From Halalkalibacter oceani (GTDB lineage Bacteria > Bacillota > Bacilli > Bacillales > Bacillaceae_D), in NCBI RefSeq assembly GCF_023715605.1, contig NZ_JAMBOL010000007.1, forward strand, positions 62,001 to 126,000: a stretch of DNA of 64,000 nucleotides. Direction: 5' to 3'. The translations under genes were made by a program, and so were the position numbers. A model generated the notes under the pieces. That model was given only the letters and a program-made list of their open reading frames with translations, made no database searches and was not told the origin of the DNA. The stretch's first letter is position 1. Every line of letters starts with the position of its first letter. This document shows positions 8,446-16,828 of this stretch, piece by piece.

Positions 8446-8757
8446 ACCTAATTTTCTATTAGCTGCCACACCCTCCATCATATTGCGGAAATGTATACTC
8501 CTTATACAGTTTGCCACCTCCCAATTCACCTGTAACCGTTTCGTAGATTCTAACTAAGGAGCCTTTGTAGCAGTGCGCGAAGTCTGCGCCTGGTTTTAAA
8601 GTTCCCTACCGAAAGGGGTTCTCGGTATGGAACTTGCGCAGAACGAAGCCACTGCCACCTTCTTCATCTCAGCGGCGGCTTCGACCAGGTACTCATTCAT
8701 ATCGATACAAAAATCGTCATGCTTGCACACTACGTCACCGCATAATAATCCTCTCTC
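8446..8757 (-). pseudogene. Possible decayed small gene interrupted by a dispersed repeat
   Basis: This stretch after the kinase gene has no intact gene. The minus strand carries two coding-like pieces in different frames. One near 8740-8660 reads CKHDDFCIDMNEYLVEAAAE. The other, near 8590-8447, reads CYKGSLVRIYETVTGELGGG, continues to FPQYDGGCGS and ends in TAA. The dispersed repeat at 8571-8657 lies at the junction. A small cysteine-containing protein disrupted by the repeat would explain this, but no family is recognised and no valid start is clear. Confidence 0.3.
8571..8657. repeat. Dispersed 3'-region repeat, copy A
   Basis: 87-bp element running from CAGTGCGCGAAGTCTGCGCC to TTGCGCAGAACGAAGCCACTGCCA, with CAGTG/CACTG ends. 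An internal hairpin pairs GTTCCCTACCGA with TCGGTATGGAAC. Related copies are at 28564-28600 and 42903-42986. Confidence 0.65.
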
Positions 8758-10077
8758 CTATTCAGAAGCGGCAGGAATACGGCCGCTCAGCACTGCTCCT
8801 CCATCGGGATGATTAGCAGCGTGCAGCTCGCCGCCGTGTTGCTCCATGATTCTCCGCGCAATCGTTAATCCTAATCCAACTCCGCCTGTCGCCCGGTTAC
8901 GCGATTCCTCGCCGCGGTACAATGGTGCAAAAACATGCTGAAGCTCTTCAGCGGTGAAGCCCATGCCTTCATCACGGAACGTAAAGCTGACATTTCCAGC
9001 TATCTGTTCATATTCGATAACAATTTTACCATTTTGAGGGGAATGCAGCACTGCATTATCCAACATATTCGTGAGCGCTCGTTCCAGTAAATGCGCGTCT
9101 CCTAGAACAGAGCATGATGCCTCAGCCTCTTTTACTAAAATAGATACATCCCGTTGCCGCGCCTGCGGTGTGATCGTATCGACCGCTTGCTTGCACACCT
9201 GGCCGAAGTCCACAAGCTTTCGTTGAAGCGGGCTTTCCCTATAATCCGTCTTCGTAAACGTAAACAGCTCTTCCACGAGATGGTCAAGCTGAGCCGACTT
9301 TTCCTTGCAGACCGCAACATATTTTGAGATTTGCTCCGGCGACCGGGCGACTCCCTGCTCCAGTCCATCTAAATAGCCGCGCAGGGCGAATAAAGGAGTG
9401 CGCAGATCATGGGCGACCGCTGCAATGACAAAGCGGCGCTCTTCTTCAAGCTCAATCTGTTTCCGGAACGACTCCGTAAGTCCTCTCACCATCACTTGAA
9501 ACCCGTCGCGAACATCGGCGATTTCCTTCATTCTCGATGAAGGCAGCTCCACCTCAAAATCCCCATCCGCCAGTCGGCGCGCGTTAAAGCTTAATTGCTC
9601 GAGCGGTGTGATGATCCAGCGCCTCATCGCCAGACCAACGAGAAACAGCGCCAGAAGAAATCCGGCAAACGCCGCGATCAGCTGAATCGCCCGGGAATTT
9701 TGCTGATAAACGACGACACGGGCTGTGACGTTTCCATCTTCGACAAGCGAAAATTGTTCACTTATTGTAAAGCGCCTCTCACCCGCAGCATTTGATTGAA
9801 AAATCACCTCACCCGCAGCTGAAACGATCTCCGCCTCAACATCCTGCTCTTGCAAGTAAGCGGAAAATTGCATTTGCCAGGCTTGATCTGTCCAGTTTTT
9901 CATATTAGCTTCAATCAGCCGCGCTGTCTGTTTAAGATTGGCTTGCTGAGAGTCCGTCGGATCAAAGCTGAAAGTCTTTGTGTTGATGACATGAGCAGTC
10001 ACTAAGAACACCCACGGAACAAGAGAAATAAAAAATAAGCTGAGCAAGGTAAATTTACGAATCCGAATCGTTTTCAT
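8758..10077 (-). CDS. Sensor histidine kinase (HAMP, HisKA, HATPase)
   Basis: 439-residue membrane kinase. A transmembrane segment lies at about residues 10-30, followed by an extracytoplasmic domain of about 100 residues, a second membrane segment near 135-150 and a HAMP linker (LEQLSFNARRLADGDFEVEL). The phosphoacceptor His is in VAHDLRTPLFALRGYLDG. The ATP-binding lid shows DNAVLHSPQNG, FRDEGMGF and GGVGLGLTIARRI. AGGAGAACGAG precedes the ATG, and the start overlaps the response regulator by 23 bp, so the two form an operon. The stimulus is unknown; the pair is divergent from the DJ-1 fusion gene, a possible target. Confidence 0.93.
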   Translation of the reverse strand: MKTIRIRKFTLLSLFFISLVPWVFLVTAHVINTKTFSFDPTDSQQANLKQTARLIEANMKNWTDQAWQMQFSAYLQEQDVEAEIVSAAGEVIFQSNAAGERRFTISEQFSLVEDGNVTARVVVYQQNSRAIQLIAAFAGFLLALFLVGLAMRRWIITPLEQLSFNARRLADGDFEVELPSSRMKEIADVRDGFQVMVRGLTESFRKQIELEEERRFVIAAVAHDLRTPLFALRGYLDGLEQGVARSPEQISKYVAVCKEKSAQLDHLVEELFTFTKTDYRESPLQRKLVDFGQVCKQAVDTITPQARQRDVSILVKEAEASCSVLGDAHLLERALTNMLDNAVLHSPQNGKIVIEYEQIAGNVSFTFRDEGMGFTAEELQHVFAPLYRGEESRNRATGGVGLGLTIARRIMEQHGGELHAANHPDGGAVLSGRIPAASE

Positions 10078-10759
10078 CTCGTTCTCCTATAAAGCGATAG
10101 CCAATCCCCCAAACATTGACGATATATTGCGGCTCATTTGGCTCCGCTTCAATTTTTTCGCGCAGTCTGCTGAGATGGACGCGCACGGTATGTTTATCGC
10201 CAACTCCGGCCCAAAACTTCTCAAGCAGCTGCTCATATGTAAACACCTGCTTAGGATGCTCGGCCAGCAGCTTTAATAGTTCGTATTCCTTCGGAGTGAG
10301 CGAGACCTGTCTGCCATCGATCTTTACTTCTCGCGTCGATACATTTAAGCTAAGCCCGCCATAATGCAGTACCATGCTTTTTCGGCCCTTCTGGCTGGAC
10401 ACACGGCGCAAAACAGCTTTCACCCGGGCTACGATCTCCCCTGGCGAAGCTGTTTTGACGATATAATCATCGCCTCCGAGAGCGAGACCGCGAATTTTAT
10501 CAACATCGTCGCTGCGGGCACTTAGAAACAAAATCGGCACGTCGCTTTTTTGACGAATATGACGACATAATTCGAAGCCGTCCGGTCCCGGCATCATAAT
10601 ATCAACGATCATACAGTCGATCGTGCTTTCAGCAAACAGCACCAGCGCTTGTCCGGTGTCATAGGCTGTTTTCACTTCAAATCCGTCATTTCGTAAAAAA
10701 TCCCGTAACAGTTCAACAATACTTTGATCATCGTCGACGATTAACACCGTATGCTTCAT
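10055..10759 (-). CDS. OmpR/PhoB-family response regulator
   Basis: 234 residues. The receiver domain spans about 1-120, with the acidic pair in VDDDQS, phosphoacceptor Asp in DCMIVDIMMPGPDG and the switch Lys region YIVKTASPGE (the usual KP is K-T here). The winged-helix DNA-binding domain spans about 135-230 (LTPKEYELLKLLAEHPKQVF, then HTVRVHLSRLREKIE and GIGYRF). It is cotranscribed with the kinase. Replacement of the Pro after the conserved Lys is mildly unusual. Confidence 0.94.
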   Translation of the reverse strand: MKHTVLIVDDDQSIVELLRDFLRNDGFEVKTAYDTGQALVLFAESTIDCMIVDIMMPGPDGFELCRHIRQKSDVPILFLSARSDDVDKIRGLALGGDDYIVKTASPGEIVARVKAVLRRVSSQKGRKSMVLHYGGLSLNVSTREVKIDGRQVSLTPKEYELLKLLAEHPKQVFTYEQLLEKFWAGVGDKHTVRVHLSRLREKIEAEPNEPQYIVNVWGIGYRFIGERDENDSDS

Positions 10760-10926
10760 CGATCCCCACCCCTTTCAACCACAACCAGTTTACCATTTTT
10801 CCCGCAGGCAACAAACAAACGTGACAAGTTGTGATCCTTTTGTGATGCTTTTGCTCCTTATTTTGAGACAGATGATTGCTATTCTCATTTTGTATAAAGC
10901 TAACTTTCAAAACGGAGGTCCCCACC

Positions 10927-11919
10927 ATGCATATTCAGATTGTCCTGTTTGATGGCTTTGATGTATTGGACGTCATCGCCCCATATGAAGTATTCACAGC
11001 GGCCGCGGCCTGCTGCGACCAAGAAGTCACGGTCGAGCTCGTCTCGGCCGAAGGAGCGCGGCTTGTACGCAGTGGCGTTAACCAGCTGCCTCTTCAGGCG
11101 AACGCCGGACTCGATCCAACGCGTGACGGCCTGATCCTCGTTCCAGGGGCGGCCGGAGCGGTTGATGACGGCCCGGACTCGATCCCGCACAAATTACAGC
11201 AGGCCGCCAATACAGAATTAGGTCCTCTTCTTAAAGAGGCGGCGGGAAAGCCTGATCTTCTGCTCGCGACAGTGTGCGGCGGCTCGCTTATTTTAGCGAT
11301 GGACGGATTAGTAGCGGGACGTCATGCCGTCACCCACCATCTCGGAATGGAGCTATTAAAAGCGATGGACGCCATTCCTGTTCACGCCCGCGTCGTCGAT
11401 GATGGCGATCTTGTCAGCGGCGGCGGTATCACGTCGGGACTGGATGTCGCTCTATATTTGGTCGAACGGGAGCTTGGGCCGCGAATTGCCCACGCTGTTG
11501 AACAGCTGTTTGCCTATGAGCGCCGAGGAACGGTCTGGAGTAACAGCGGCAGCGCCCCGCTAGAGACAGAGCCGCAAGCGGAAGATGAATTCCCCGCTCT
11601 ACCTAAAGCGGATGCCAGTCCAACCATTGAGGGAGATTGGGAGGCGACAATCGCTACCCCAATAGGAAAGCAGCACGTTTTATTCAGCTTCACCAACAAG
11701 GATGGCCGGCTCACCGGGACAGCGACACAAGGAGAGGAAACCGTCCGCTTAGAACAGCTCACCTTTAAAGGAAACGAGGGCACGTGGTCGATGAATGTCA
11801 CTAAACCAATGCGGCTTTCGCTTAAGTTCCGCGTAGTGATCGATAATAACCAGCTCCATGGAGAGGCAAAAGCCGGTCTGCTTCCAGCATCGAGATTAAC
11901 AGGCAGACGGATTTCCTAG
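10927..11919 (+). CDS. DJ-1/PfpI-family protein with C-terminal beta-rich domain
   Basis: 330 residues. Residues about 1-195 form a DJ-1/PfpI domain of the AraC-regulator-like type: VLFDGFDVLDVIAPYEVF at the start, ATVCGGSLILA around the nucleophilic Cys elbow, and GGGITSGLDVALYLVE at the end. Residues about 240-330 form an extra domain (GDWEATIATPIGKQHVLFSF through LLPASRLTGRR) that resembles a small lipocalin-like or ligand-binding beta domain. AACGGAGGTCCCCACC precedes the ATG at 10927. The function of the fusion is unknown. It is the first of three co-directional genes. Confidence 0.82.
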   Translation: MHIQIVLFDGFDVLDVIAPYEVFTAAAACCDQEVTVELVSAEGARLVRSGVNQLPLQANAGLDPTRDGLILVPGAAGAVDDGPDSIPHKLQQAANTELGPLLKEAAGKPDLLLATVCGGSLILAMDGLVAGRHAVTHHLGMELLKAMDAIPVHARVVDDGDLVSGGGITSGLDVALYLVERELGPRIAHAVEQLFAYERRGTVWSNSGSAPLETEPQAEDEFPALPKADASPTIEGDWEATIATPIGKQHVLFSFTNKDGRLTGTATQGEETVRLEQLTFKGNEGTWSMNVTKPMRLSLKFRVVIDNNQLHGEAKAGLLPASRLTGRRIS

Positions 11920-11932
11920 CGAGGTAACGACT

Positions 11933-12349
11933 ATGTATTCTTTACTTGTTTTCGTTCATGTCGCCAGTGCCTTGTTTCTCGGCAGCTTCCTTTCGCTGCC
12001 CTTCGTCGTTCACACGGTTACCCGCCGGACAGGCAAGGAGCGAAAGGCAGCCCTGCAAACGATTATTAGCTTCACCCGGGCCGGTCATTATGCCTTGCTT
12101 TCTTTATTCGTGACAGGAGGCTGGCTTGTTGTCCACTATTCTGCCCACCCTTCCATGCTCTGGGTCGGCCTGTCTGTATCCTTGCTCATCCTGGCAGCCG
12201 GATTGATCGGGATGATGACAAAACAATTGAAGCAGATAAGCACTGAAGATCGGCCGCATCTCGCAAAAATAAAAGCGTACAGCTGGCTGACAGCGTTAAT
12301 GATTATTGCTTCTTTGTTCATCATGACGAACCGTCAGCTGTTTTCTTAG
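11933..12349 (+). CDS. Small integral membrane protein, DUF2269-like
   Basis: 138 residues with four predicted membrane helices (about residues 3-28, 50-68, 76-97 and 115-135). The N-terminal LLVFVHVASALFLGSFLSLP, with a His in the first helix, is reminiscent of DUF2269 and cytochrome-b-like membrane proteins. It starts 14 nt after the DJ-1 fusion gene and precedes another membrane protein, suggesting one operon. No function can be assigned. Confidence 0.7.
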   Translation: MYSLLVFVHVASALFLGSFLSLPFVVHTVTRRTGKERKAALQTIISFTRAGHYALLSLFVTGGWLVVHYSAHPSMLWVGLSVSLLILAAGLIGMMTKQLKQISTEDRPHLAKIKAYSWLTALMIIASLFIMTNRQLFS

Positions 12350-12374
12350 AAAGGAGACCTCATTTATAAAAAAA

Positions 12375-12983
12375 ATGATAATAATCGCGCTCGGTTCCTT
12401 CTCTTTGATGTGGGTGCTGCATACCTTCTCAAAAAACTTCATCGTTGATCCAAGCCTGAACTCTTTTCTTTCCCGCAAGGATCAACTGCTTACAAATGAA
12501 GCGCTTTGGCTGCTGATGGTCCGGCTTCACATTGCTCTTGCCATCCTCTCTCTGATAACCGGCCCCCTCGGCGCGATTAAGGCGCTTCGGCAAAAGTCGT
12601 TGAGCTTTCACCGCTGGAATGGCCGAATTTATGTGCTGTCGATTTTGTTGAATTTCATTCCCGGTGTCTACGTCTCCTTTTTTGCCACAGGAGGCTGGAT
12701 CAGCACCATCGGGTTTCTCATATTAAATACACTGTGGCTCGTCACCACATTTCTCGGCTATTTCTATGCAAGGAAACGACAGATCGCTCTGCACAGCCGC
12801 TGGATAACAAGGAGCTTCCTGCTTTCCTTCGCCAACATGACGATTTATATCATTGTCGCCATTAGTCATCATGCAGTCGGTTTTTCCTACGGGGCATCCT
12901 ACACGATCGCCGTCTGGCTCTGCTGGATCATCAACCTGCTGCTGGCCGAATGGATCATTCACGGGAAAATGCTCACAGCTTAG
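12375..12983 (+). CDS. DUF2306-type membrane protein
   Basis: 202 residues with about six membrane helices. The segments ITGPLGAIKALRQKSLSFHR with WNGRIYV and the downstream HSRWITRSF are typical of the DUF2306 predicted membrane family, which resembles haem-binding or ferric-reductase-like helical bundles. The start is uncertain: the only good Shine-Dalgarno (AAGGAG at 12351-12356) lies 18 nt before the ATG, and no other normal start codon is in frame. It is the third gene of the DJ-1 group. Confidence 0.8.
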   Translation: MIIIALGSFSLMWVLHTFSKNFIVDPSLNSFLSRKDQLLTNEALWLLMVRLHIALAILSLITGPLGAIKALRQKSLSFHRWNGRIYVLSILLNFIPGVYVSFFATGGWISTIGFLILNTLWLVTTFLGYFYARKRQIALHSRWITRSFLLSFANMTIYIIVAISHHAVGFSYGASYTIAVWLCWIINLLLAEWIIHGKMLTA

Positions 12984-13056
12984 GTGCTGTATTTTCAGAC
13001 TTTGGCCAGGCAGGCAAAGGATCTCTTGCGTGAGAGCTGTTTTAACTACCGGACAG

Positions 13057-13093
13057 TTCAAAGAGCAGGGAAAGTTGCCCCCTGCTCTTTGAA
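13057..13093. terminator. Bidirectional terminator hairpin
   Basis: TTCAAAGAGCAGGG (13057-13070) pairs with CCCTGCTCTTTGAA (13080-13093), a perfect 14-bp stem. It lies between the convergent DUF2306 and DUF4375 genes. Confidence 0.75.
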
Positions 13094-13096
13094 ACC

Positions 13097-13570
13097 TTAC
13101 TTCTCCACGACATCAATGAAGTCGTGGTAATGTTCTATAAAGTAACCTTCCAGCATCTGCTCCAGCTTCCCGCCAAGTCGGCCATATTCCTCATCGGCTT
13201 TTTCAATTAGCCTGTAAAACGGATCTTCTTCGCTTTCATCATGTTCGAGCGCTTGATACAAGCTCCATAATTTTTGCCCATATGCTTTTTCAATTCGCGC
13301 ACAGTCATGAGCGCCAATCTTCTCAAGTGCGGCTATCAGCTCCTGAAAATAATGCTCACTTCCTACCGCTTCAATCATATCCTCTGCCGCTGAAAGGAAG
13401 CCTTCATGGCCGCCGCTTTCCATCCCGGAGTAGTAGTGAAACAGATTGAACGCATCATTGACTGCCTCACTTTCTGTCGGATACTCATATTCCACAAGCG
13501 CTGCAATCACCGCGTTCCAGATTTCTTCAGGCTGCCTTACTTCCTTTTTGTTTACTTTCGGCTTCTTCAT
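13097..13570 (-). CDS. DUF4375 (DMP19-like) protein
   Basis: 157 residues, acidic and soluble. The pattern EIWNAVIAALVEYEYPTESE, then NLFHYYSGMESGGHEGFLS and a tail with DPFYRLIEKADEEYGRL and YFIEHYHDFID, is that of DUF4375 proteins related to the DNA-mimic DMP19. AGGAG lies 9 nt before the ATG at 13570, so the frame reaching 13627 is over-extended. Biological role in this host is unknown. It stands alone between a terminator and the Uma2 gene. Confidence 0.75.
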   Translation of the reverse strand: MKKPKVNKKEVRQPEEIWNAVIAALVEYEYPTESEAVNDAFNLFHYYSGMESGGHEGFLSAAEDMIEAVGSEHYFQELIAALEKIGAHDCARIEKAYGQKLWSLYQALEHDESEEDPFYRLIEKADEEYGRLGGKLEQMLEGYFIEHYHDFIDVVEK

Positions 13571-13758
13571 CCACTCACGCTCCTGTTCTTGATGAATCCT
13601 GCTTCCATCATACCTCACGCAAGCCAACTATCGCACGAAAATACCGGTAATCCGCTTTTCATCCGGTTTAGCATTATTATATAATGACAGCAACTGGAGT
13701 ACTTTCATCAGAATAGCTTCGCGGGGCAAATGATCGAAAAATAAGGAGGACTAAGGAG

Positions 13759-14358
13759 ATGACAAAGAAAAAACCTCAGCCGGTGCGTATTAAAGAAAAC
13801 AATTGGACAATTGACGAGTATTACCGCTTGCCTGAAGATGGAAACCAGTATGAAATCATTAATGGTGTCCTGGAAATGAAGCCTTCTCCAAGCACGACCC
13901 ATCAGCGTATCAGTCACAAGCTTGAGCGAACACTGACAGACTCATGCGAATCAGAGTACATTATCTTCGATGCCCCAATAGACGTCGTTCTCTCTGAAAA
14001 AGAGACAAGGCAGCCGGACATTTTACTGATCCACAGAAGTCGTGAACATATTATTGAAGAACATGCTATCGTCGGACCGCCCGATCTGGTCATTGAAATC
14101 ATCTCACCGAGCACAGCGAAACAGGACCGGACCGAAAAGCTGGAATCGTATGCAAGCTTCGGCGTAGCTGAATACTGGATTGCCGATCATGCCAACCTGA
14201 CAATTGAACAATATGGCTTACGTAAAGAAGAAAGTCGCTACCAGCTGCTGAACTTTTTTGCGCAGGACGATACTGTTTTTTCTGAACGAATTGCTTGTGC
14301 CTCATTCGTCGTAAAAGACGTGCTGACGATCAAAAAATCGCGCGGCGGCTCTTCTTAG
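13759..14358 (+). CDS. Uma2-family (DUF820) restriction-endonuclease-like protein
   Basis: 199 residues with the PD-(D/E)XK-type Uma2 core: the N-terminal WTIDEYYRLPEDGNQYEIIN with GVLEM, then RQPDILLIHRS (catalytic Asp), PPDLVIEIISPST (Glu) and ESYASFGVAEYWI. Uma2 proteins are widespread and mostly of unknown function. Two Shine-Dalgarno sequences precede it (AAGGAGG at 13743 and AAGGAG next to the ATG). A GC-rich terminator follows. Confidence 0.9.
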   Translation: MTKKKPQPVRIKENNWTIDEYYRLPEDGNQYEIINGVLEMKPSPSTTHQRISHKLERTLTDSCESEYIIFDAPIDVVLSEKETRQPDILLIHRSREHIIEEHAIVGPPDLVIEIISPSTAKQDRTEKLESYASFGVAEYWIADHANLTIEQYGLRKEESRYQLLNFFAQDDTVFSERIACASFVVKDVLTIKKSRGGSS

Positions 14359-14407
14359 AAGCAGCAGGCGGCGCTCTTCCCTCAGCTACTTTTACAACAG
14401 AAAGACA

Positions 14408-14447
14408 GGCGGGCCGAATCGAACAGCCCGCCCGGATACTCCTTTTT
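14408..14447 (+). terminator. Rho-independent terminator
   Basis: GGCGGGC (14408-14414) pairs with GCCCGCC (14426-14432), followed by CGGATACTCCTTTTTA. The loop GAATCGAACA resembles that of a hairpin at 33618-33638. Confidence 0.75.
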
Positions 14448-14450
14448 ATG

Positions 14451-14654
14451 CTATTGACCTTTTGCGCGACGAACCGTTACGGTTTCGCCGGCGATCCCCC
14501 AATTATCCGTTTCAACTTCATCAATCGTCACAACTGTCGTATTCGGATTTTTTCCTAAAACATCGACGAGCAATTGCGTCGCTCCGCGGATCAGCTCCGC
14601 TTTTTTCTCTTGTGTTACATCTTCCTTCGTAATTTTAATGTTTATATATGGCAT
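14451..14654 (-). CDS. 4-oxalocrotonate tautomerase family protein
   Basis: 67 residues starting MPYINIKI, so the catalytic Pro becomes N-terminal after Met removal. The body (EKKAELIRGATQLLVDVLGK, then TTVVTIDEVETDNWGIAG) matches small tautomerases of the 4-OT family. It overlaps the 3' end of the MFS gene by 20 bp, and GGGG precedes the start, so the two are cotranscribed. The substrate is unknown. Confidence 0.9.
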   Translation of the reverse strand: MPYINIKITKEDVTQEKKAELIRGATQLLVDVLGKNPNTTVVTIDEVETDNWGIAGETVTVRRAKGQ

Positions 14655-15840
14655 GCAAATGTCCCCTTTCATTATGAGTAGTTGCCTGATCGTATCGAAT
14701 TCCGCCGACAAGCAGGAGCGCACCGAGGAAGACAGCGCTCGCAGCTCCGATTAAAGCTGAATGATAACTCCCCGTGTATGAGGAAAGGATGCCGGCAAGT
14801 GTCGGACCGATCATCTGGCCTCCGGCATAAACTGCCGTTAAATAGCCAATGACGCGATTGCTGTTTGTCGGACTTATTTGCCTCGCTAATGTCGTTGCCA
14901 ATGTCGTAATGCCGATAAACGTCGCGCCAAACAGGCAGGCGCTGATGAGTAGACTGACTTGCGACAAGGAAAAGACAGGCAGGGCAATTCCCACGGATTG
15001 GAGAACCATCGCCATCATCAATGCCTTGCTATAGCCCGTTTTTTTCGCGAGCATCGACCAGATGATGCAGGATGGCACCGCCGCTAAACCGACAACCGTC
15101 CAGACAATTGTCGCGTCACCATTAAAGGCCGGCGTATTGGCGGCAATCGCGACAATGAACGTTCCTGTTACGATATAGCCGAGTCCTTCCAACCCATAGG
15201 AGGCAATTAACCATGGCAGCCACTTACGGGGTGGCGCGGGCGCGGCGCTGATTTGCTGTTCCCTTTTCGTCGCGGGGCCCGGTGAATCTTTGAGCCACAG
15301 CCAAATGAAAAGCGCGAGAAGAACGCTGACAGCCGCCAGTCCAATCCAGACTCCCTGCCAATCAAACAGATGATGCAAGCCGGGAATAAATAAGGTAGAG
15401 AAAAAGATTCCAAGCCCGACTCCTGAATAGAACAGACCCGACCAGCTCGTTCTCCCCGTTGCTGCCAGCTTATCGAGCACGATGCTTGAAGCAAGCACAA
15501 AAATAAACGCGCTCGCCACTCCGGAAGCAAGCCGTAGCAGCAGCATCAGAAAATAGGAAGTGGTCAGCCCCATACTGAGCGTCGTCACAATGCTGACAAC
15601 CAGGCCGGACCTGACATAGAAGGTTTTTCTTTTAGCCAAAGGAAGCACTCCTGCTAAACAGGCTCCGATTAAATAGCCGGCGTAATTGCTTGAAGCAAGA
15701 TAGCCGGCGTCTGCATCCGTAAAGAAAAGCGCCTGTTGCATCAAGGGAAGAAGCGGGGTATAAGCAAATCTCCCAATTCCCATCGCAACAATTAAGGCAA
15801 AAATGCCTCCTGTCAAAAGAAGCAAAGGGTGCTTCGTCAC
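14635..15840 (-). CDS. YbfB/YjiJ-family MFS transporter
   Basis: 401 residues with about 12 membrane helices. The N-terminal GIGRFAYTPLLPLMQQ and the SSNYAGYLIGACLAG segment are hallmarks of the YbfB/YjiJ group of major facilitator carriers. The substrate is unknown. The start is GTG at 15840 with GGAGGTGAAA just before it. It is divergent from a LysR gene across 113 bp, and that regulator is the likely controller. Confidence 0.9.
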   Translation of the reverse strand: MTKHPLLLLTGGIFALIVAMGIGRFAYTPLLPLMQQALFFTDADAGYLASSNYAGYLIGACLAGVLPLAKRKTFYVRSGLVVSIVTTLSMGLTTSYFLMLLLRLASGVASAFIFVLASSIVLDKLAATGRTSWSGLFYSGVGLGIFFSTLFIPGLHHLFDWQGVWIGLAAVSVLLALFIWLWLKDSPGPATKREQQISAAPAPPRKWLPWLIASYGLEGLGYIVTGTFIVAIAANTPAFNGDATIVWTVVGLAAVPSCIIWSMLAKKTGYSKALMMAMVLQSVGIALPVFSLSQVSLLISACLFGATFIGITTLATTLARQISPTNSNRVIGYLTAVYAGGQMIGPTLAGILSSYTGSYHSALIGAASAVFLGALLLVGGIRYDQATTHNERGHLHAIYKH

Positions 15841-15865
15841 TCTTTCACCTCCGTTCTTTTTTATC

Positions 15866-15893
15866 TTACCTGTTTTCTGCTATATGGTATAAT
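15866..15893 (+). promoter_or_regulatory. Probable sigma-A promoter of the LysR gene
   Basis: TTACCT at 15866-15871 and TATAAT at 15888-15893 are separated by 16 nt, about 60 nt upstream of the LysR coding region. Confidence 0.5.
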
Positions 15894-15902
15894 ACGTAAA
15901 AT

Positions 15903-15918
15903 AGATATTCCGATATCT
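15903..15918. promoter_or_regulatory. Candidate LysR operator
   Basis: AGATAT-tccg-ATATCT is a perfect interrupted palindrome, with a T-N11-A style spacing available within it. It lies in the shared intergenic region between the LysR and MFS genes, the usual site of LysR binding. Confidence 0.5.
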
Positions 15919-15953
15919 GTATTTTATATATCAATAGGAAAGGTGGGATTCCA

Positions 15954-16817
15954 ATCGATTTTCAGGCATTACGATTTTTTCAGGCTGTTGCCAGATTAGG
16001 CAGTATTTCCAGGGCGGCAAATGAGCTCAACTACGCACAATCAAATCTCACCGCCAAAATCCGCCAATTGGAAGCGACCTTGCAAACGACGCTTTTTTAT
16101 CGCCATAACCGCGGTACGACCTTAACAGAAAAAGGAAAATTACTCCTTTCCTATACGGATGAACTGTTTCAGCTTTTAGAAGAAATGGAAAGCGTCATGA
16201 GGGATGATCAAACGCCACAAGGCTCTTTAACGATCGGTTCGATGGAAACGACGGCCGCGGTCCGCTTGCCAGCGTTGCTTTCAACCTTTCACCGCCAGCA
16301 TCCTGCTGTTGATCTGACCTTAAAAACCGGACCGACCGAACAGAGCATTCAAGACGTGCTTCACTATGAGCTTGACGGCGCATTTGTTGCCGGGCCCGTC
16401 GAGCATCCCGATCTCGCCTGCGAAACGGTGATTGAAGAGGAGCTTGTGCTTCTCACCGATACGCACCATCAGCCTCTCTCTTCTTTACGAGATATCGAAA
16501 ACCGAACCATTCTCGTCTTTCGCAACGGCTGTTCATACCGGGCCCGCTTCGAGGACTGGCTGCGCTATGAAGGGGTGATTCCGGAAAAGATGATGGAGCT
16601 TGGCACACTCGACGGGATTATTGGCTGCGTCTCAGCCGGGCTCGGGGTCAGCCTGCTTCCGCGCAGCGTCGTCGAAAAGCACAGCGAAGCAACTCAATTG
16701 GTGCTGCACCCTATTCCACGACAATTCGGCAAGGTCAACACGCTCTTCATTTACCGCAAAGATCAGCATCTGTCCGCTTCCTTGCGCGAATTTATGAACC
16801 TCTCTCTCATGCTCTAA
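15954..16817 (+). CDS. LysR-family transcriptional regulator with apparent ATC start
   Basis: 287 residues. The N-terminal helix-turn-helix is complete only if translation begins at the ATC codon at 15954: (I)DFQALRFFQAVARLGSIS, then RAANELNYAQSNLTAKIRQL. In relatives this position is Met (MDFQ...), and no ATG, GTG or TTG exists upstream in frame. GGTGG lies 7 nt upstream of the ATC. An ATT at 15948 is the other non-standard choice. The first ordinary start in frame, TTG at 16065, would delete much of the DNA-binding domain. The C-terminal substrate-binding domain is normal. It probably controls the divergent MFS/tautomerase operon. Confidence 0.85.
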   Translation: MDFQALRFFQAVARLGSISRAANELNYAQSNLTAKIRQLEATLQTTLFYRHNRGTTLTEKGKLLLSYTDELFQLLEEMESVMRDDQTPQGSLTIGSMETTAAVRLPALLSTFHRQHPAVDLTLKTGPTEQSIQDVLHYELDGAFVAGPVEHPDLACETVIEEELVLLTDTHHQPLSSLRDIENRTILVFRNGCSYRARFEDWLRYEGVIPEKMMELGTLDGIIGCVSAGLGVSLLPRSVVEKHSEATQLVLHPIPRQFGKVNTLFIYRKDQHLSASLREFMNLSLML

Positions 16818-16828
16818 GTTGGGGATAG

